From Acidobacteriota bacterium (GTDB lineage Bacteria; Acidobacteriota; Aminicenantia; UBA2199), in NCBI GenBank assembly GCA_028749105.1, contig JAQUQF010000072.1, positions 1 through 8,249 of the forward strand: a stretch of DNA of 8,249 nucleotides, read 5' to 3'. Under the pieces are notes generated by a model. That model was not told where the DNA came from, ran no database searches, and saw only the letters and a program-made list of their open reading frames with translations. Below are positions 6,239 to 8,249 of this stretch, one piece after another (the first letter of the stretch is position 1; the number at the start of each line of letters is the position of its first letter). The position numbers and the translations under genes are program-made.

Positions 6239-7069
6239 TCAGCGGTCTGGGGCGAGTTGCTCGAAGCGGGCGTCGCGGATCTGGCGGCCGTTTTTATCGG
6301 CGGAGCCAATGCCCCCGGCAACGTAGTCGATGCGCTTGGCAGCCGACGGGTGGGCCGAGAAGGCCTTGATTTTTTTCTTCTCCACGGCCTTGATTTTTTC
6401 CAGCATGTCCAGGAGCGCCTGGGAATCGTAGCCGGCGGCCGCCAGCAGCTTCAGCGCCCCGAGGTCGGCGTCCTTCTCCTGCGAGCGCGAGTATCCCTTC
6501 TGCAGCAGCGTGCCGCTGATGTCCATGACCGAATCCTGGAAAATGCCGAGGGCGCCGCTGCCTGAGCCCACCGCTTCGCCGGCAGTGAACGTTCCCAGCG
6601 CCTTCAGCCGCTGCGACTGGATCGCCTTCAGCGGGTCCTTGGCCACGATGTGCTGGATCTCGTGGGCCAGCACGGCTGCCAGCTCATCCTCGTCGGTGGC
6701 CATGGAGACGATGCCGCGGGTCAGGAAGATGATGCCGCCCGGGGCGGAGAAGGCGTTGGCCTCCGGAGTGTCGAGCACGGCGAAGTGGTAGCCGCCATAT
6801 ATCTCGGGCCGCTGTGACTTGAGGACAAGGGCCCGGCCCACCAGGTTGACATAGCCCGTGAGCTTGCCGTTCTTCCACAGCGGATACTGGCCGAGGATGT
6901 TGGCCGCCACCGCCCGGCCGATATGGTACTCCTCTTCTTCGTTGATCTTGTGGGCGGCACCGGCGATGAGCTTCACCCCCTTCTTGGCCTTGCTGATCTT
7001 GCTCAGATTGACAGGCGGCGCCCAGGAGATTAGCAGGGCGCACAGCGCGATCGGGATCAGTTTTTTCAT
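6239..7069 (-). CDS. Secreted M48-family zinc metalloprotease (BepA/LoiP-like)
   Basis: This 276-residue protease should act in the periplasm or at the envelope, where M48 relatives degrade or help assemble misfolded envelope proteins. Residues 1-18 form a signal peptide. Cys10 does not sit in a proper lipobox (Leu precedes it), so I do not call it a lipoprotein. The zinc site is complete: HEIQH at 136-140, with third ligand Glu198 in EKDAD. Other family marks are EANAFSAPGG (103-112), just before the active-site region, and SAHPSAAKRI (238-247) near the C-terminus. There are no further membrane helices, which fits the secreted subfamily and not the HtpX type. The start at 7069 has GGGAGG at 7080-7075, and its ATG overlaps the stop of the SH3 gene as ATGA, so the two are translationally coupled. 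The cyclase starts two bases after its stop. Confidence 0.93.
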   Translation of the reverse strand: MKKLIPIALCALLISWAPPVNLSKISKAKKGVKLIAGAAHKINEEEEYHIGRAVAANILGQYPLWKNGKLTGYVNLVGRALVLKSQRPEIYGGYHFAVLDTPEANAFSAPGGIIFLTRGIVSMATDEDELAAVLAHEIQHIVAKDPLKAIQSQRLKALGTFTAGEAVGSGSGALGIFQDSVMDISGTLLQKGYSRSQEKDADLGALKLLAAAGYDSQALLDMLEKIKAVEKKKIKAFSAHPSAAKRIDYVAGGIGSADKNGRQIRDARFEQLAPDR

Positions 7070-7518
7070 TTCAGCCTCCCGTCGCGGATGAAGCCGGCCA
7101 GCGCCGGCGAGGCGACATCCTGGTCCATGACCCAGCCCAGGTCGGAGAAGTTGTAGCCCTTGCTGCCGCGCAGCTTCTTCTCGTTGGCCTCGTCGAAGCC
7201 CTTGGCGGCCAGCGCCAGTTCATCCTGGCTGGCCCCTTTCTGGCCCGGAGCGATGCTGCCCAGCGTCACCTTGCTCTCGCTGACCGCCGTCTGGTGGACA
7301 TACCCCTTCACTCCGTTGGCGCTGCGCACCAGGAGCCAGCTCCCCTGTGTCTCGAGCAGCTCCAGCCGGTTTCCCTTTTGGAGAGGGGAAACGCTGGCGG
7401 AGAGGAAATCAGGCCTGGACAACAGGTTGGAGCGCAAGACATGGACCACAAGGCCTTTCCCGGCCAGCAGCAGCAGGGATAAGGCCAAAAACCCAAACAG
7501 GAACATTTTTTTCTTCAT
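7066..7518 (-). CDS. Small exported or anchored bacterial SH3-domain protein
   Basis: This 150-residue protein begins with a Lys-rich signal or anchor (residues 1-20, hydrophobic run 6-20). A bacterial SH3-like domain follows at about 23-80: VVxVLRSNLLSRPDFLSASV, then KGNRLELLETQGSWLLVR and GVKGYVHQTAV. Such domains usually bind peptidoglycan or cell-wall peptides. The rest (about 93-150) has ALAAKGFDE (103-110) and a final FIRDGRL. I recall similar tails in SH3 proteins that precede M48 proteases, but cannot confirm this. The frame is open upstream to 7725. The start at 7518 is chosen because the signal peptide, GAGGTG ribosome-binding site (7529-7524) and promoter all fit it, and the upstream part is low-quality sequence antisense to the CAP gene. 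It is the first gene of the operon and overlaps the M48 start by ATGA. Confidence 0.87.
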   Translation of the reverse strand: MKKKMFLFGFLALSLLLLAGKGLVVHVLRSNLLSRPDFLSASVSPLQKGNRLELLETQGSWLLVRSANGVKGYVHQTAVSESKVTLGSIAPGQKGASQDELALAAKGFDEANEKKLRGSKGYNFSDLGWVMDQDVASPALAGFIRDGRLK

Positions 7519-7537
7519 TGCCCCACCTCGGAAATAA

Positions 7538-7566
7538 ATTAAATTTAAATCATCCCGGGATTGCAA
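7538..7566 (-). promoter_or_regulatory. Sigma70-type promoter of the SH3-M48-cyclase operon
   Basis: On the minus strand there is a -35 TTGCAA (7566-7561), a 17-base spacer and a -10 TTTAAT (7543-7538, one mismatch). The predicted start near 7531 directly precedes the GAGGTG ribosome-binding site, giving a leader of about 13 bases. This supports the short SH3 start at 7518, because a start at 7725 would lie upstream of the promoter. Confidence 0.7.
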
Positions 7567-7568
7567 GC

Positions 7569-7577
7569 GGCATTGCC
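7569..7577. promoter_or_regulatory. Small palindrome between divergent -35 boxes, possible operator
   Basis: GGCATTGCC is a perfect 9-base odd palindrome (GGCA-T-TGCC). It lies three bases from the SH3 operon -35 box and inside the 30-base gap between the two divergent -35 boxes (7566 and 7597). A regulator bound here could affect both promoters. A 9-base palindrome can easily occur by chance, so this is only a suggestion. Confidence 0.25.
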
Positions 7578-7596
7578 TGGAAATGGTTTTCTTTTT

Positions 7597-7625
7597 TTGA
7601 CTATTGCCCGCGAAATCCTTACAAT
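7597..7625 (+). promoter_or_regulatory. Sigma70-type promoter of the CAP-domain gene
   Basis: There is a -35 TTGACT at 7597-7602 (one mismatch), an exact 17-base spacer and a -10 TACAAT at 7620-7625 (one mismatch). The ATG begins at 7633, eight bases after the hexamer, so transcription should begin at or one base before the start codon. There is no Shine-Dalgarno sequence between the promoter and the ATG. Confidence 0.75.
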
Positions 7626-7632
7626 CACCCGA

Positions 7633-8249
7633 ATGCAACGAATGCGAATTGCCTTGGGGCTGATGTTCTTGTGCCTGGTGCTGCCCGGTCAGCAAGTGGA
7701 AGACCTGGGACTCAGCACGGAACAAATGGAGGACAAGCTGCTCTCATTGGTCAATCGGGAAAGGGGCAGCCGGGGGCTGCCCGAACTGCGCTTCGACCCG
7801 CTGCTGCGCGCCATGGCCCGCGCCCACAGCCGGAAAATGATGCATGAGAACAAGCTCGCTCACGATTTCCCCGGCTATGAACAGATCGACATGCGCGCAG
7901 CCAGGAGCGGTCTGTATTTCAGCAAGATCGGCGAAAACGTGGCCAGAAGCGAATCGTTCGTCGTGCGTTTTTTTCATGAAGCGCTGCTGGCCAGCCCCGA
8001 GCATCGCGCCAACATTTTGGACGAGGATTTCACCCACCTGGGCGTCGGGATCGAAAAGAGCGCGGCCCCGTCGGTGCGGGGCGGTGCGGCCCCGTCGTTG
8101 CGGGGCGGTGCGGCCACCTATTATGTCACCCAGGAATTTGCCGATCTGATCGCGCCTCTTTCACAGCTGGAAGTGGAACGCGAAATGGAGAAAAAACTGG
8201 CCATCCGCTTCCGGGGCAGCGTCGATCTGCCCGAAAGCACGGCCGCCGA
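7633..8249 (+). CDS. Secreted CAP/SCP-domain protein (YkwD-like), 3' end outside window
   Basis: The frame is open from ATG 7633 for 205 codons to the right edge. Residues 1-20 form a short signal peptide. A CAP domain follows: LLSLVNRERGSRGLPELRFDP (36-56), AHSRKM with His65 (64-69), GENVA with Glu101 (100-104), SPEHRANIL with His124 (121-129), LGVGIE (136-141) and YYVTQEFA (163-170). Those His and Glu residues form the usual CAP cavity. Bacterial members are exported, and their biochemical role is mostly unknown. A 24-bp tandem repeat adds AAPSVRGG and AAPSLRGG in the loop before YYVTQEFA, where relatives have only a few residues. After the domain comes a charged stretch that continues past the edge. 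The start is probably leaderless: a 17-spaced promoter ends eight bases upstream and no ribosome-binding site is present. ATG 7642 is an alternative start. Confidence 0.88.
   Translation, partial: MQRMRIALGLMFLCLVLPGQQVEDLGLSTEQMEDKLLSLVNRERGSRGLPELRFDPLLRAMARAHSRKMMHENKLAHDFPGYEQIDMRAARSGLYFSKIGENVARSESFVVRFFHEALLASPEHRANILDEDFTHLGVGIEKSAAPSVRGGAAPSLRGGAATYYVTQEFADLIAPLSQLEVEREMEKKLAIRFRGSVDLPESTAA
8062..8115. repeat. 24-bp in-frame tandem repeat (2.25 copies) in the CAP gene
   Basis: Unit 1 (8062-8085) and unit 2 (8086-8109) differ at one base (8074 G, 8098 T), and GCGGCC at 8110-8115 begins a third copy. Each unit encodes AAPS(V/L)RGG. Each also contains a small hairpin, GCCCCG against CGGGGC (8065-8070 with 8077-8082, and 8089-8094 with 8101-8106). 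The unit length is a multiple of three, so changes in copy number keep the reading frame. Confidence 0.9.

Noticed and set aside
7040..7042. Cys10 of the M48 protease as a lipobox cysteine
   Set aside because: The residue before it is Leu, whereas a lipobox needs Gly, Ala or Ser, and the Cys lies in the middle of the hydrophobic run.
7519..7725. Upstream extension of the SH3 protein by 69 residues
   Set aside because: The extension lies beyond the operon promoter, is antisense to the CAP gene start, and would place the signal peptide in the middle of the protein. ATG 7518 has a ribosome-binding site.

Overview
This is a GC-rich (roughly 60% by eye) bacterial chromosomal stretch with eight protein-coding genes, two of them cut by the window edges. 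There are no RNA genes, insertion sequences, phage genes or CRISPR repeats that I can support. The gene set points to a free-living, probably Gram-negative or otherwise diderm bacterium with second-messenger signalling: a small QueF, a PilZ protein, an ABC exporter, a CHASE2 adenylate cyclase, an M48 metalloprotease, and SH3 and CAP secreted proteins. The style resembles Acidobacteriota (including Aminicenantes) or former Deltaproteobacteria, but there is no marker here that settles the phylum.

Layout, left to right. (1) Positions 1-430, minus strand: the N-terminal part of a secreted, methionine-rich protein (DUF4412-like). (2) A 242-base divergent gap holds a near-consensus promoter for each flanking gene and a 14-bp perfect inverted repeat between them. 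(3) Positions 673-1074, plus strand: queF (queuosine pathway). (4) Positions 1102-1515, minus: a PilZ c-di-GMP receptor with its own extended -10 promoter. (5) Positions 3971-1613, minus: a two-gene ABC exporter operon, ATPase first and a 12-segment membrane protein second, overlapping by 23 bases. (6) A 225-base gap carries a 103-base palindromic, REP/BIME-like element. (7) Positions 7518-4197, minus: a tightly coupled three-gene operon, SH3 protein, M48 metalloprotease, then CHASE2-adenylate cyclase (junctions ATGA overlap and 2 bases). (8) Positions 7633-8249, plus: a divergently transcribed CAP/SCP-domain secreted protein that runs off the right edge and carries an in-frame 24-bp tandem repeat.

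Two things stand out. First, nearly every gene or operon start has a recognisable sigma70-type promoter placed so close that the predicted 5' leader is 0-15 bases. Two genes (the ABC ATPase and the CAP protein) have no Shine-Dalgarno sequence, and their ATG falls at the predicted transcription start, so they look leaderless. The other close promoters place the start just upstream of the Shine-Dalgarno sequence. Second, the SH3-M48-CHASE2 cyclase operon joins an envelope-facing binding domain, an envelope protease and a membrane cAMP-producing sensor. This suggests, by inference only, a cell-envelope stress or proteolysis module that reports through cAMP. The CAP protein shares its divergent promoter region and may be co-regulated.
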